Positions 8,828-18,863 of a DNA stretch of 64,000 nucleotides are shown piece by piece. The stretch is taken from contig NZ_JAASRY010000001.1 of NCBI RefSeq assembly GCF_011761345.1, positions 1,364,001-1,428,000 on the forward strand, in the 5' to 3' direction. The DNA comes from Thalassobacillus devorans. GTDB taxonomy: Bacteria > Bacillota > Bacilli > Bacillales > Halobacillaceae. The translations under genes and the position numbers were made by a program. The notes under the pieces are model-generated. The model saw only the letters and a program-made list of their open reading frames with translations. It did no database searches and was not told the origin of the DNA. The stretch's first letter is position 1. Each line of letters opens with the position of its first letter.

Positions 8828-11614
8828 TCATAACCATTCTGTCGCTTTTTGCATCAGTCTGGAAGTACTGTCAACTTCCAGTGGTACTTCTGGTATCGAT
8901 TCGATGAAATACTTGCCATATCTGGCATTGACCAAACGCTGATCACACACAAAAACGATACCTCTATCTGTACTGGAGCGGATCAACCTGCCAAACCCTT
9001 GCTTGAATCGGATGACTGCATGTGGTAAAGACTGTTCCATAAAAGCATTTTTGCCGTCTCTTTTCAAACGTTCAGCCCTTGCTTGATACACAGGATGATT
9101 CGGCGGCTGGAATGGAAGCCGTACAATCATGAGACAGGATAAATCATCTCCTGGGATATCAACACCCTCCCAGAAAGAACTGGTTCCTAACAGTATGGAT
9201 TGATCAAACGCCTGGAAATTCTTTTTTAAACGTTCCCTGCTCCCACTTGTTACACCTTGGGCAAATAACATGAATTCTTCCGGCATAATGATTTCTCGTA
9301 ATAATTCGTACGTTTTTTTTAACATATCATAGGAAGTGAATAACACCAGCATCCGACCTTCCGTTATTTGAGCCATGGAGTATATGGCTTCACATGTAGC
9401 CGAAATAAAATCATCCTGATCCCTTTTTATATCAGGAAAATCATCCGGCACCATCAACCGTACTTGCTCATGGAATGGATAAGGGGAAGGTATTTTCTTT
9501 TGTACTGGATTTAATTCTGTTATCCCAAGCCTGTCGGTAATATACCGGAAAGAATGCTTCATCGTAAGGGTGGCACTAGTCAGGATGACACTTGCTTTTA
9601 CATCGAACAAGGATTGTTTTAGACGGGAAGCTATATTTACAGGTTCGCTGTATAAATAAACAGCATTGTGAGCCCCCATAGCGTCAATTTCCAGCCATTT
9701 GACCTCCTCTTCATCCTCGTTTAATAAATAATGGTTCAGCTCATCCTTCATCTGTATTAGTTTCTGAATAAAAGCAGCCATTTCTACAAAGTCTGAATTA
9801 CTGGAATCAGTCAATACGTTTTCAGCTGCCAGATGGTCCGTCAATGTGTCCATCCCTCGCCCCAAATGATTAACATCAGCCGTCAGCCTTGCCAGCATCT
9901 CTTTGATGGTTGATAATTGCTTCGCCTTCACGTTCTTTTGTTGATAGGTGAATTGCATTCTGCCAACGTCACTATGGTCTTTGTTTTTTTTGTTATTAGA
10001 CCTGACCAGATGGAATATAAAACGAAACAGAGCATCTACTTCTTCCTTCAAGCTTTTATAAAATGGAATCTCTTCTGTTATTATTTCTTGCATTTTTTCG
10101 GACCAGGTAGAATTCTTAGTCGTATACAAGGCTTCTAATTGATTAAAGTAACTTTGCCATAAGCCATAATCCATATGAAGCCCAAAATATTTGCTGGCCG
10201 TCGTTTCCAAGTGATGGGCCTCGTCGATGATCAGATGATCGAATTCAGGCATAAATGCATGTTCCAGGGTTAAATCCGTACATAACAAGGAGTGGTTGGA
10301 AATGATAATGTCCGCTTCTTCCGCACGCCTTCTTGCTTTACGATAAAAGGAGTCTTTATTGGTCTTTGACCAAGTCTCTTCCGCTTCTTCCTGGTCGGTC
10401 GAAATACGATTCCATAAATATCTTCCACTCGAAGGCAGTTGGATTTCGTCGATATCTCCTGTGGTCGTCTCTGTAAGCCAGACAAGCAGCATTGCTTTGG
10501 ATAATACAATATCGTAATTGTCCCGGCTTCCTTCCCTCAGCTCCTTGCTGAACCTGAGCGTACTGATATAATGTTCTTTCCCTTTTAAAAGGGCGATTTC
10601 GAAGGTTTTTCCAAATAACAATTGAACTTGAGGGATTTCCTTTTCCAATAATTGACGCTGCAATTGTGTCGTGTAGGTGCTGATTACTACTTTCTTCTGT
10701 TGAGATAAAGCGTAATATACTGCAGGAATCAAATAAGCCAAAGATTTCCCTGTTCCGGTTTCCGCTTCAATCAAGGCGTGTTTTTCCGATGTAAATGCAT
10801 CATAAACCGTTTCAGCCATCGTTCTCTGACCTTCTCGATACTCATAACCGGAGACACTGGAAGAGAGGCCTTCTTTCGAATGAAAAAGATGCTCCAAATA
10901 GTCTCCAAAAGATGAGGCTGCTTCAAATTCACCGGCTGGTTTTTTGTCGATTCTTTTGACAGCCAGTCCATGAATGATATCTATTTCATCGCTTTCTTCA
11001 TCGGAGTACAGCTTTCTGGAAATTTCATCGTTCAATAATTGGCGTAAATCACTTTTAAACCCACTTTCCATTCTTAAAAGCTGCTCTAAGGTGAGGAGTG
11101 GAAGCTCTGAAAACTTTTGAAATAACTGAGCTAATAAGTCTACTGTAACCTTTGTGTCAGATAAAGCCCGGTGAGGGTCTTCATGTTGTATGTTCAGTTG
11201 GTCTGCCAGCTGCCCCAGCTTGAACCCTGGAGACTGAGGCAGTAATATGCGGGCTAGCTCCACAGTGTCTATCACTGGGTTATCTAGCGCTTTCAAACCA
11301 CAATCAGCAAATTCCTTATTTAAAAAGCCAAGATCGAACTGAATATTATGAGCCACAATATAGGCGTCTGAGAACTTTTCATACATCTCCTCTGCTATTT
11401 CAGAAAAAAGAGGGGCATGTGCCACCTGTTCATTCGTTATACCAGTAAGGTTCGTTATGAAAGGCGGTATGTCCTGTTCAGGATATACCAGGGAAGAAAA
11501 TTCCTCCACTATCTCTCCATCTTCCCATATAACCACACCTACTTCGATGATCCGGTCGTTTTTGGCTGGAGTATTTCCGGTAGTCTCTAAATCGACCACC
11601 ACGAACTTAGCCAT
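8828..11614 (-). CDS. dinG: DinG-family ATP-dependent helicase with N-terminal DEDD exonuclease
   Basis: The protein has 928 residues, the normal Firmicutes length. Residues 1-165 form a DnaQ-like 3'-5' exonuclease: VVDLETTG (Asp8, Glu10) and HRALSDTKVT are its active-site motifs. The rest is an XPD/DinG-type superfamily 2 helicase with Walker A AETGTGKS, the Walker B box DEAH (LIIDEAHHLE), SATL as motif III and QGFGRLIRS as motif VI. The Fe-S cysteines of Escherichia coli DinG are not evident, as expected for this branch. In Staphylococcus aureus the homologue is reported to act mainly as an exonuclease. It lies between panD and the secreted protein, separated from panD by a terminator. Confidence 0.95.
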   Translation of the reverse strand: MAKFVVVDLETTGNTPAKNDRIIEVGVVIWEDGEIVEEFSSLVYPEQDIPPFITNLTGITNEQVAHAPLFSEIAEEMYEKFSDAYIVAHNIQFDLGFLNKEFADCGLKALDNPVIDTVELARILLPQSPGFKLGQLADQLNIQHEDPHRALSDTKVTVDLLAQLFQKFSELPLLTLEQLLRMESGFKSDLRQLLNDEISRKLYSDEESDEIDIIHGLAVKRIDKKPAGEFEAASSFGDYLEHLFHSKEGLSSSVSGYEYREGQRTMAETVYDAFTSEKHALIEAETGTGKSLAYLIPAVYYALSQQKKVVISTYTTQLQRQLLEKEIPQVQLLFGKTFEIALLKGKEHYISTLRFSKELREGSRDNYDIVLSKAMLLVWLTETTTGDIDEIQLPSSGRYLWNRISTDQEEAEETWSKTNKDSFYRKARRRAEEADIIISNHSLLCTDLTLEHAFMPEFDHLIIDEAHHLETTASKYFGLHMDYGLWQSYFNQLEALYTTKNSTWSEKMQEIITEEIPFYKSLKEEVDALFRFIFHLVRSNNKKNKDHSDVGRMQFTYQQKNVKAKQLSTIKEMLARLTADVNHLGRGMDTLTDHLAAENVLTDSSNSDFVEMAAFIQKLIQMKDELNHYLLNEDEEEVKWLEIDAMGAHNAVYLYSEPVNIASRLKQSLFDVKASVILTSATLTMKHSFRYITDRLGITELNPVQKKIPSPYPFHEQVRLMVPDDFPDIKRDQDDFISATCEAIYSMAQITEGRMLVLFTSYDMLKKTYELLREIIMPEEFMLFAQGVTSGSRERLKKNFQAFDQSILLGTSSFWEGVDIPGDDLSCLMIVRLPFQPPNHPVYQARAERLKRDGKNAFMEQSLPHAVIRFKQGFGRLIRSSTDRGIVFVCDQRLVNARYGKYFIESIPEVPLEVDSTSRLMQKATEWL

Positions 11615-11639
11615 AAACCACCCCTCCTTTCACTTGTTC

Positions 11640-11682
11640 AAACAATAATAAAGGATTCCGCTTTGTGATGAAGCGAGAATCC
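11640..11682 (-). terminator. Terminator of the birA-panBCD cluster
   Basis: The arms GGATTCCGCTT (11653-11663) and AAGCGAGAATCC (11671-11682) pair with one bulge. On the minus strand the hairpin is followed by TTTATTATTG. It lies between the panD stop and dinG. Confidence 0.7.
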
Positions 11683-11716
11683 CCATGTTAAGCATATATG
11701 AATTGCCTGGCCTTCG

Positions 11717-12106
11717 TCAGTTGGTGACTGCCGTTAAAGGAGGCTCTTCCTCAATGACTCGCAATACTTGATTATCCTCATTCATTAAAGCTATCTTCGG
11801 CTTAAAATCCACTAACTCTTCTTCCGATAACATCGCATAGGCAACAATGATAATGATATCGTCCGGCTGTACCAGACGGGCCGCTGCCCCATTCAGACAG
11901 ACGACACCACTCCCTCTAGCGCCTGCAATCACATAGGTTTCCAGACGGGCGCCATTATTGTTATTTACAATTTGCACCTTTTCGTGAGGGAGGATGCCTA
12001 CTTGGTCGATGATATCCTGATCTATTGTAATGCTGCCGACATAATTCAAGTTTGCTTCCGTGACACGGGCACGGTGTATTTTAGCTTTCATCATGGTCTG
12101 AAACAT
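11717..12106 (-). CDS. panD: Aspartate 1-decarboxylase
   Basis: This pyruvoyl enzyme makes beta-alanine from aspartate for pantothenate. The proenzyme self-cleaves between Gly24 and Ser25 in NYVGSIT, creating the pyruvoyl group. [10 protein letters not shown] and GAAARLVQ are conserved around the active site. Its 129 residues are typical. It is the last gene of panB-panC-panD, 20 bases after panC, and is followed by a terminator. Confidence 0.97.
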   Translation of the reverse strand: MFQTMMKAKIHRARVTEANLNYVGSITIDQDIIDQVGILPHEKVQIVNNNNGARLETYVIAGARGSGVVCLNGAAARLVQPDDIIIIVAYAMLSEEELVDFKPKIALMNEDNQVLRVIEEEPPLTAVTN

Positions 12107-12126
12107 TATGTTCTCCTCCTAAAGAG

Positions 12127-12993
12127 TCATCCTATAGTTACCGCTCCATGGCTGTCGAATACCTGGTTGTCGATAAGCCTTGCTTTTTCAAATTGGACAG
12201 CTGCGGCTATAATCATTTGTCCTTTGGGACGATCGATATTTTCCAGCTCCGGATAGGATAGTAATTCAACATAATCTATTTTACCATGAGTATGTGTTTC
12301 AATAAATGTATTTACAGCAGTCTTAACATTATTCAAATCCTGTTCACCATTCCGAATCATTTCGCGACCTTGTTGCAGGGCAGCATAAATTACTGGTGCA
12401 TCCTTGCGCTCCTGATCGTTTAAATTAACATTCCGGCTGCTTTTCGCTAATCCATCGGGCTCTCTCACTGTAGCTACAGGCACAATTTCTACCGGGAAAT
12501 TCAAATCATCCACCAAGGCTTTTACGACTGCCACCTGCTGGGCATCTTTCATACCGAAATAAGCCTTCGCGGGCTGGCATAAATGAAAAAGCTTGGCCAC
12601 TACCGTCACAACACCGTCAAAATGACCTGGACGGCTCTTTCCACATAATACATTCGTTCTTTTATTGACGCTTAATTGGATGGCGGATTCGGTAGGATAC
12701 ATACTTTCTTTTGTAGGAAAAAATAGCAAATCCACTCCGAGTTTTTGTGCAACTGTTTGGTCATGGACCTCATCCCTTGGATATCGATCCAAATCCTCTC
12801 CTTCACCAAATTGAAGCGGGTTGATAAAAATGCTCAGAATTACTATGTCATTTTCTTCTTTCGCTTCTTTTATTAGCTGTTCATGCCCTTCATGCAAATA
12901 ACCCATCGTTGGTACAAAGCCTATTTGCTTCCCTTGGGCTTTAAATTCACTAGCTTTCTTTTGTATTATTTCTGGTGAGTCGATAATTTTCAT
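12127..12993 (-). CDS. panC: Pantothenate synthetase
   Basis: It condenses pantoate with beta-alanine using ATP. The nucleotidyltransferase motifs [11 protein letters not shown] (HIGH-like) and the later lysine/serine signature KSSRNVNL are visible, along with YFGMKDAQQ. At 288 residues the length is normal. The start codon overlaps the panB stop (ATGA), showing translational coupling inside the pan operon. Confidence 0.97.
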   Translation of the reverse strand: MKIIDSPEIIQKKASEFKAQGKQIGFVPTMGYLHEGHEQLIKEAKEENDIVILSIFINPLQFGEGEDLDRYPRDEVHDQTVAQKLGVDLLFFPTKESMYPTESAIQLSVNKRTNVLCGKSRPGHFDGVVTVVAKLFHLCQPAKAYFGMKDAQQVAVVKALVDDLNFPVEIVPVATVREPDGLAKSSRNVNLNDQERKDAPVIYAALQQGREMIRNGEQDLNNVKTAVNTFIETHTHGKIDYVELLSYPELENIDRPKGQMIIAAAVQFEKARLIDNQVFDSHGAVTIG

Positions 12994-13826
12994 TTTTCAT
13001 CACCATTAACAGACGGCAAATAGGTTGGATCCATGGTGAACGTATGCGCTTCGGCCGGAAAATTGTGAGCCTTAACCTCTTTCACATAATTTCCAAGCGC
13101 CTCTGTAAATTGTTGGTTTGCATCACCATACGTTTGGACAAATTTAGGCAGCCTGTCCACTCCATAGTTCAGGATGTCATGATAAACCAGCACTTGACCG
13201 TCACACCCGGCGCCAGCTCCTATACCGATGGTAGGAATGGAGAGCTGTTCACTGATCAATGCTGCCAGTTCCTTTGGTACACATTCCAGTACAAGTGCAA
13301 TGGCACCGCTTCTTTCTACAGCGAGGGAATCCTCCAGCAACTGTGCTGCTGCTTCTTTTTGTTTTCCTTGCACTTTATAACCACCTAGCACATTGACGGA
13401 TTGAGGGGTCAAACCCAGGTGACCAACTACAGGTATCCCGCCTTCTGTAAGCCGTTCGATTGTAGGTAACACATTTCCGGCACCTTCCACCTTTAATGCC
13501 TGGGCCTGCGTTTCCTGGTAGATCTTCATAGCATTCTTCAACGATTCTTCTAAGGAAATATGATAAGACATGAACGGCATATCAACTACGACATAAGTTT
13601 TGCCAGCCCCACGCACTACGGCTTTGCCGTGATGAATCATATCATCCACCGTCACAGGAATGGTTGAATCATAACCGAGCACAACCATCCCTAAAGAATC
13701 CCCTACTAAAATCATATCCACGCCTGCATTTTCTGCAAATTTGGCAGAAGGATAATCATAAGCAGTTACCATCGCAATTTTTTCCTTGCTATTTTTCATA
13801 TCAAGCATTTGTTTACGGGTTAGCAT
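12990..13826 (-). CDS. panB: 3-methyl-2-oxobutanoate hydroxymethyltransferase (ketopantoate hydroxymethyltransferase)
   Basis: It performs the first committed step of pantothenate synthesis: transfer of a one-carbon unit from methylene-tetrahydrofolate to 2-oxoisovalerate. The family signatures [45 protein letters not shown] and the metal/substrate region [12 protein letters not shown] are present. The start is ambiguous: ATGs at 13826, 13835 and 13838 follow one GGGGAG; 13826 gives MLTRKQM and 278 residues, matching the B. subtilis length. It overlaps birA by 14 bases. Confidence 0.94.
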   Translation of the reverse strand: MLTRKQMLDMKNSKEKIAMVTAYDYPSAKFAENAGVDMILVGDSLGMVVLGYDSTIPVTVDDMIHHGKAVVRGAGKTYVVVDMPFMSYHISLEESLKNAMKIYQETQAQALKVEGAGNVLPTIERLTEGGIPVVGHLGLTPQSVNVLGGYKVQGKQKEAAAQLLEDSLAVERSGAIALVLECVPKELAALISEQLSIPTIGIGAGAGCDGQVLVYHDILNYGVDRLPKFVQTYGDANQQFTEALGNYVKEVKAHNFPAEAHTFTMDPTYLPSVNGDEK

Positions 13827-14814
13827 TGTAGCCATCATCTCCCCAATGTATTTCGGCAGAATAAAGTTTCTTCTGCTTGCCATCGTTTGTCCGAGTCAAT
13901 AATGCACCATCACTTTCAATGCCGACCAATGTAGCCGGCCATGTTTTTCGCATCGTGGATATCGTGACTTCCTCCCCGATTTTATATCCATACTTTTCCC
14001 ATTTTTCCTTAACAGATTGGAAACCTTTATCGAGAAACTGCTCGTATGTATTTTCAAAGGTCTCGAGAATGAGCTGGATCAGCCAATTGATTTCCCACGA
14101 TTTTTGGGACTCTATCTTCAATGAGGTGGCTTTGTGTCTGATATCTTCCGGTATACTCTGCTGATCATGATTAACATTAATCCCGATTCCGAGCACAATA
14201 TATTGAATCTGATCTTGTTCCGCTTGCATTTCTGTCAATATTCCGGCTATTTTTTTATGATTAATCAATATATCATTCGGCCATTTAATTTGGGGTGTTA
14301 GCTCTGTTGCAGAAGCGAACACCTCTGCCAGTACCACGGCTGTGAGCAAGGTTATTTGGGGAGCCTGAACTGGCGGCAATTCCGGTTTCAATAATAAACT
14401 CATCCAGATTCCCTGGTTTTTGCCGGAATGCCATGGTCTTGACATACGCCCTTTCCCTTTTACTTGTTCATCCGCGACCACTACTGTGCCATGCCCGTAT
14501 CCTTCCTGGACTAACTGGTGAATGATTTCCTGTGTTGAACCTACTTGCTCATAATGAAAGATTTCCTTGCCTATGCGTATTGTATTTAATCCCCATCTTA
14601 AGGTATTCTTGGTCACTTTATCAGGAAAAGCGACAATTCGATACCCTTTACGCGGGGCAGCTTCAATCTTGTAACCATCCTTCTCCAGTTCTTTCATATG
14701 TTTCCATACGGCAGTTCTGGATACATCCAAACGCCTGGAAAGTTCCTGCCCTGAAAGGTAAGCATTTTTATTGCTTTCCAGGATTTTAATCAATCTTTGC
14801 CGGGTGGATTCCAT
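13813..14814 (-). CDS. birA: Biotin-protein ligase / biotin operon repressor
   Basis: A bifunctional protein: the N-terminal winged helix ([28 protein letters not shown], about residues 16-45) binds the biotin operator, and the central ligase domain attaches biotin to acetyl-CoA carboxylase and pyruvate carboxylase. The biotinyl-AMP loop reads [11 protein letters not shown], with Lys where E. coli has the first Arg of GRGRRG; KWPNDI is the catalytic lysine motif. A SH3-like C-terminal domain follows. ATG 14814 is preferred over GTG 14826, which would overlap AAAGGAG. It overlaps the end of cca by 25 bases. Confidence 0.95.
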   Translation of the reverse strand: MESTRQRLIKILESNKNAYLSGQELSRRLDVSRTAVWKHMKELEKDGYKIEAAPRKGYRIVAFPDKVTKNTLRWGLNTIRIGKEIFHYEQVGSTQEIIHQLVQEGYGHGTVVVADEQVKGKGRMSRPWHSGKNQGIWMSLLLKPELPPVQAPQITLLTAVVLAEVFASATELTPQIKWPNDILINHKKIAGILTEMQAEQDQIQYIVLGIGINVNHDQQSIPEDIRHKATSLKIESQKSWEINWLIQLILETFENTYEQFLDKGFQSVKEKWEKYGYKIGEEVTISTMRKTWPATLVGIESDGALLTRTNDGKQKKLYSAEIHWGDDGYNANP

Positions 14815-16013
14815 GCCTGTACCCACTCCTTTATTTCATTATAATCGTTCGCCAGTTCCATGGAAACTACCTTCTTCTCCAGGGAAACAAGCAGTTCACC
14901 TATCCAAGGCCCCTTTGGAACGTCCGGAAACATTTCCATTAAGTGAGCGGCCGATAACTCAATTTCACTACGATCCGTAATCACTAAATTCTTTCTGATG
15001 GATGTTAACTTATTGGCATATCCGCTGGACATATCTGGGAAAAGCAGACCGACAAGCCGGATAAAGCCCTTATCCAAATGAGGAGGCATGTTATAAACCA
15101 GCCATTCATCCAGACCACGAAGTTTGTATTGTTCCAGAGCCTCAACATAAGCTTTTGCATTATACTTAAGCCGCCTGGAAAGCTTCCATTGTTTCACCCA
15201 GTCATCCACGGTGACTTCCGGGTGATAGAAAACAAAGAAGCTGATAAGTTCCGCAAAATCATCGAGAGGATAAGTGATTCCTTTTGCGTAATCAAATAGA
15301 AACGGGTACTGCTTGAACACAGGGAAAAATCGGTGGATGCCTGATTGTTTACATGCTTCTACAGCCTGAATCAGATATTCGCCTCGAAATAACTTTTCAA
15401 ATTCCACAGCAATTCGCTCAACAGCTATCTCCTTTAACCATTCTCCCTGTTTAAGAATAGCTGCAGAAGTGTTTTTTTCAATATGAAAGCCTAATTGGCT
15501 GCTAAACCGGATAGCACGCATGATACGAAGTGGATCCTCTTCGAATCGTTCCAAAGGGTCGCCAACCGCCTGTATCTTTTTGTCCTTGATTGCTTGCAAC
15601 CCCTCAAACGGGTCCATGACTCTTCCGTCTCTGTTCAATGCCATGGCATTGATAGTAAAGTCTCTACGGGCCAGGTCCAGTTCGATATCGGTCACGAACT
15701 CCACCTTATCTGGATGGCGGTGGTCTTCATAACCAGATTCAGAACGAAAAGTAGTTACTTCATAGGATTGTCCTTCGTATCTGATAATTACAGTTCCATG
15801 CTCAATGCCCACAGGGATTACTTTTTTAAATAGTGTCTTAATATCCTGGGGAGTAGCAGAACTTGCTATGTCAACATCCACAATATCCTTGCCGATCAAG
15901 GCGTCACGTACAGAACCGCCAACAAAAAAAGCTTGAAAGCCATGTTTCTCGATACGCTCCAGAACTGGGAGTGCTTGTTGGAATGCTGGAATCTGAGTGA
16001 TATTAACGTTCAT
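14790..16013 (-). CDS. cca: CCA-adding tRNA nucleotidyltransferase
   Basis: It adds or repairs the 3' CCA end of tRNAs without a template. It is a class II enzyme: FFVGGSVRDALIGKDIVDVDIA carries the GGSVRD nucleotide motif and the DxD metal pair, RRDFTINAM follows, and EDPLRIMRAIRF belongs to the neck region. There is no HD domain, as in other Bacillaceae. The ATG lies inside the last codons of bshA (11-base overlap) with AAGGTG 7 bases upstream. Confidence 0.96.
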   Translation of the reverse strand: MNVNITQIPAFQQALPVLERIEKHGFQAFFVGGSVRDALIGKDIVDVDIASSATPQDIKTLFKKVIPVGIEHGTVIIRYEGQSYEVTTFRSESGYEDHRHPDKVEFVTDIELDLARRDFTINAMALNRDGRVMDPFEGLQAIKDKKIQAVGDPLERFEEDPLRIMRAIRFSSQLGFHIEKNTSAAILKQGEWLKEIAVERIAVEFEKLFRGEYLIQAVEACKQSGIHRFFPVFKQYPFLFDYAKGITYPLDDFAELISFFVFYHPEVTVDDWVKQWKLSRRLKYNAKAYVEALEQYKLRGLDEWLVYNMPPHLDKGFIRLVGLLFPDMSSGYANKLTSIRKNLVITDRSEIELSAAHLMEMFPDVPKGPWIGELLVSLEKKVVSMELANDYNEIKEWVQAWNPPGKD

Positions 16014-17133
16014 TATTCAACACCTTATCATAAAGAGCCTCGTATTGTTTCAATATCTCTTGCGAATGGAACTCTACTTTCACGCGTTTTTCGCTTTGTT
16101 TAGAGAATTTCTCCCATATATCTTTATTTGAGAGGATTTCTATACTTTTTTTACTGATATCTTCGATGTCTCCGATATCAGTAATATAACCAGTTTCTCC
16201 ATGTAAAATAACTTCTGGTATTCCACCCGCATTCGTTCCGATACAAGGAACTCCACAAGCCATTGCTTCCAGCAGGACAAGGCCAAAGCTTTCTTTTTCT
16301 GAAAGCAGCAGTTTAAGGTCGGAAATTGAAAGTAGCTCCGAGACGTTCTCTTGCTTTCCTAAAAATAGGACATGGTCCTGCAGGCCAAGATCCTGGACTA
16401 ATTGATACGTATTAGAAAATTCGGGACCATCTCCGACAAGCAACAGTTTTGAAGGTATTTCCGCTGCTATTCGATGAAAGGCATGAACGACATCTGCGAC
16501 CCTTTTTACTCTCCTGAAATTTGAAATATGGATAATAACCTTTTCTTCTTGGCCAATATGGTACTGTTTTTTGAGGTCTTGATCAGAATGGCGAAAATAT
16601 TCCCTTTCATCCACGAAGTTATATAGTACGTCCATTCCCCTCGTTATCGACAACATCTCTTTGGTTTGTTCTGCCAGACTTTTTGAAACAGTAGTCACCC
16701 GGTCTGACTGCTCAATCCCAAATTTAATAATATTTTTCATACTTGAATCTATTCCCAGAACGGTAATATCCGTTCCATGCAAGGTTGTAATTATTTTTAC
16801 ATCATGATTTGCCATCTGTTTAGCAAGAATCGCACAAATAGCATGAGGCATCGCATAATGAACATGAAGGATATCGAGCTTTTCACGATTGATGACTTCA
16901 GCCATTTTGTTGGCAAGTGCCAGGTCATATGGAGGATGGCTGAAGACCGGATAATTGGTCACTTCTACTTCATGGTAAAAAATATTGGAGTAAATCCGGT
17001 TCAACCGAAACGGGACTTGAGAGGTGATGAAATGTATCTCGTGTCCTTCCTCTGCTAGTAATTTTCCTAATTCTGTCGCTATTACCCCAGAGCCCCCCAC
17101 CGTAGGGTAACAGGTAATCCCTATCTTTTTCAC
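16003..17133 (-). CDS. bshA: N-acetyl-alpha-D-glucosaminyl L-malate synthase (bacillithiol step 1)
   Basis: A GT4-family glycosyltransferase (GT-B fold) that transfers GlcNAc from UDP-GlcNAc to L-malate. The start GITCYPTVGGSGVIATELGKLLAEEGH and the donor-binding EX7E region (ESFGLVLLEAMACGVPCIGTNAGGIPE) are clear. In B. subtilis the deacetylase gene bshB1 lies between mgsA and bshA; here mgsA and bshA are only 4 bases apart, so bshB1 must be elsewhere or replaced. ypdA, whose product reduces bacillithiol disulfide, lies at 56.7 kb. Confidence 0.95.
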   Translation of the reverse strand: MKKIGITCYPTVGGSGVIATELGKLLAEEGHEIHFITSQVPFRLNRIYSNIFYHEVEVTNYPVFSHPPYDLALANKMAEVINREKLDILHVHYAMPHAICAILAKQMANHDVKIITTLHGTDITVLGIDSSMKNIIKFGIEQSDRVTTVSKSLAEQTKEMLSITRGMDVLYNFVDEREYFRHSDQDLKKQYHIGQEEKVIIHISNFRRVKRVADVVHAFHRIAAEIPSKLLLVGDGPEFSNTYQLVQDLGLQDHVLFLGKQENVSELLSISDLKLLLSEKESFGLVLLEAMACGVPCIGTNAGGIPEVILHGETGYITDIGDIEDISKKSIEILSNKDIWEKFSKQSEKRVKVEFHSQEILKQYEALYDKVLNNER

Positions 17134-17137
17134 ACTA

Positions 17138-17551
17138 TCACCCTTGCTTATCTCTGTCTTTAATGATTTCCCGCCAATTCAAATCTCCCCGTTCCAGCGC
17201 TCTAATTAAAATTTCGGCTCCGGCCAAATTTGTCGCCAAGGGAATTCTGTGTACATCACATAAACGCAACAGCGCACTGACATCGGGTTCATGAGGCTGG
17301 GCGGTTAATGGATCCCGAAAGAAAATAACCATATCCATGTCATTTTCTGCAATTTTAGCACCTATTTGCTGATCGCCTCCCAGTGGTCCTGACTGAAAAC
17401 GAAAAACATCGAGGGGAGTAGCTTCAGCTATCCGTTTTCCTGTAGTTCCTGTAGCAAATAGTTTATGATTCTTTAAAATATGTTTATAAGCGAATACAAA
17501 CTGAAGGATTTCTGGTTTTTTCTCATCGTGTGCTATTAAGGCTATATTCAT
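17138..17551 (-). CDS. mgsA: Methylglyoxal synthase
   Basis: It converts dihydroxyacetone phosphate to methylglyoxal and phosphate, a bypass relieving sugar-phosphate stress. ATGTTGKRI binds phosphate, [11 protein letters not shown] contains the catalytic Asp, and [15 protein letters not shown] is the family signature. Its 137 residues are normal. The position between dapB and bshA matches B. subtilis, apart from the missing bshB1. Confidence 0.96.
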   Translation of the reverse strand: MNIALIAHDEKKPEILQFVFAYKHILKNHKLFATGTTGKRIAEATPLDVFRFQSGPLGGDQQIGAKIAENDMDMVIFFRDPLTAQPHEPDVSALLRLCDVHRIPLATNLAGAEILIRALERGDLNWREIIKDRDKQG

Positions 17552-17562
17552 TAGTCTCTCCC

Positions 17563-18363
17563 CTAATCTAATAAATTTTCCAGACCGTAAGCTAACACAT
17601 CCATCTCCATGACACGTTCAACGGAAAGCTTCACACCTGTCATGAATGAATCACGATTGATAGAGTCATGCTTGATAGTCAAGGTTTCACCCAAACCGCC
17701 AAACATAACTTCCTGATGAGCTACAAGGCCTGGGAGTCGCACACTATGGATTTTCAGCCCCTCACTATCTGCTCCACGTGCACCTTCCATTGTTTCTTTC
17801 TCATTCGGGTGTCCCTGCTGTTTTGCCTCTCGCTCTTCCTGGATCAATTCTGCCGTTTTGACTGCTGTCCCTGAAGGAGCATCAAGTTTCTGATCATGAT
17901 GGCGTTCTATGATCTCGACATCAGGGAAATGTTTGGCCGCCCATTTGGAAAATTGCATCATTAATACAGCACCAATCGCAAAATTAGGTGCAATAACAGC
18001 ACCAAGCTGTTTGCGCTCCGCCATTTCTGTAAGTTCTTCCAGCTGATCTTTTGTAAAACCTGTAGTACCTACTACTGGACGCACCCCGTGATCTAAAGAT
18101 AACTTTGTATGCTTATAACCGTACTCAGGTGTGGTCAAATCTATAAAGACATCCGCTTCCACTTCATTCAAGCATACTTCCGGATCCTCATAAATTTTAG
18201 CTTCAAAGGCAGGGAGCCCTTCAATATCTTTGATCTGTGAGCCACCATACTTACGATCCACACAGGCAGCGAGTTGAAGATTATCCGAGCGTTCTATCAT
18301 TCTTAAAGCTGCAGAGCCCATTTTTCCTCTTGGTCCGGCTACAATCACTTTAATATTATTCAT
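17563..18363 (-). CDS. dapB: 4-hydroxy-tetrahydrodipicolinate reductase
   Basis: It reduces the dapA product with NAD(P)H in the lysine/diaminopimelate pathway, feeding peptidoglycan and spore dipicolinate. The nucleotide motif is [16 protein letters not shown]. The catalytic/substrate region [15 protein letters not shown] contains the two histidines and the Lys. ATG 18363 with AAGGAAA ahead gives 266 residues; the longer frame to 18408 has no good site. It overlaps the ypjD stop by 8 bases. Confidence 0.96.
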   Translation of the reverse strand: MNNIKVIVAGPRGKMGSAALRMIERSDNLQLAACVDRKYGGSQIKDIEGLPAFEAKIYEDPEVCLNEVEADVFIDLTTPEYGYKHTKLSLDHGVRPVVGTTGFTKDQLEELTEMAERKQLGAVIAPNFAIGAVLMMQFSKWAAKHFPDVEIIERHHDQKLDAPSGTAVKTAELIQEEREAKQQGHPNEKETMEGARGADSEGLKIHSVRLPGLVAHQEVMFGGLGETLTIKHDSINRDSFMTGVKLSVERVMEMDVLAYGLENLLD

Positions 18364-18706
18364 TTTCCTTACCCCTTTCAGATTTCCTTGTCCATCTATT
18401 TTTATCACGTGTTTCTATTTTCGTCATTGAACGGTCAAACGCTTCGGAAAGGTCAATATCTAACGAATTAGCAAAGCTGCTTAATACAAAAAGGACATCT
18501 CCTAATTCCTCTTCTAAGGACTTGTCGTCTTCGGAACCCTTTTTAGGCTTTTCCCCATAATGGTGGTTGACCTCCCTAGCCAGTTCTCCCACCTCTTCTG
18601 ACATTCTAGCCATCATACTTAATGGCGAAAAATAACCTTCTTTAAATTGGGATATGTAACGATCTACCCTTTCCTGCATTTGCACGGTTGTAAACGAATT
18701 ACTCAT
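18356..18706 (-). CDS. ypjD: MazG-like nucleotide pyrophosphohydrolase YpjD
   Basis: A small MazG-fold protein of 116 residues; homologues hydrolyse non-canonical NTPs. The EExxE/ExxD metal-binding pattern appears as [17 protein letters not shown] and [15 protein letters not shown] 18706 follows GGAGG by 7 bases; the frame's earlier ATG lies ahead of that site. It is the first gene of ypjD-dapB-mgsA-bshA-cca-birA, with a sigma-A promoter upstream. Confidence 0.92.
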   Translation of the reverse strand: MSNSFTTVQMQERVDRYISQFKEGYFSPLSMMARMSEEVGELAREVNHHYGEKPKKGSEDDKSLEEELGDVLFVLSSFANSLDIDLSEAFDRSMTKIETRDKNRWTRKSERGKENE

Positions 18707-18740
18707 GGTGATACCTCCCCACATTAGTGTCTATCTCTAA

Positions 18741-18769
18741 ATGTTAGCCAAAACAGAAGGCTTTGACAA
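18741..18769 (-). promoter_or_regulatory. Sigma-A promoter of the ypjD-dapB operon
   Basis: On the minus strand TTGTCA (18764-18769), a 17-base spacer and TAACAT (18741-18746) lie about 35 bases upstream of the ypjD ATG. Confidence 0.65.
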
Positions 18770-18795
18770 ATTATTTAATCGAATTACCACCTTTA

Positions 18796-18824
18796 TTGTC
18801 GCTATCAGGATATTTGATTATAAT
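18796..18824 (+). promoter_or_regulatory. Sigma-A promoter of the YitT-family gene
   Basis: TTGTCG (18796-18801), a 17-base spacer and a perfect TATAAT (18819-18824) precede the TTG start by 39 bases. It is divergent from the ypjD promoter. Confidence 0.7.
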
Positions 18825-18863
18825 GGTAGACGTGCAAACGACTGCTGAAAGGGGGCTGCAAAA

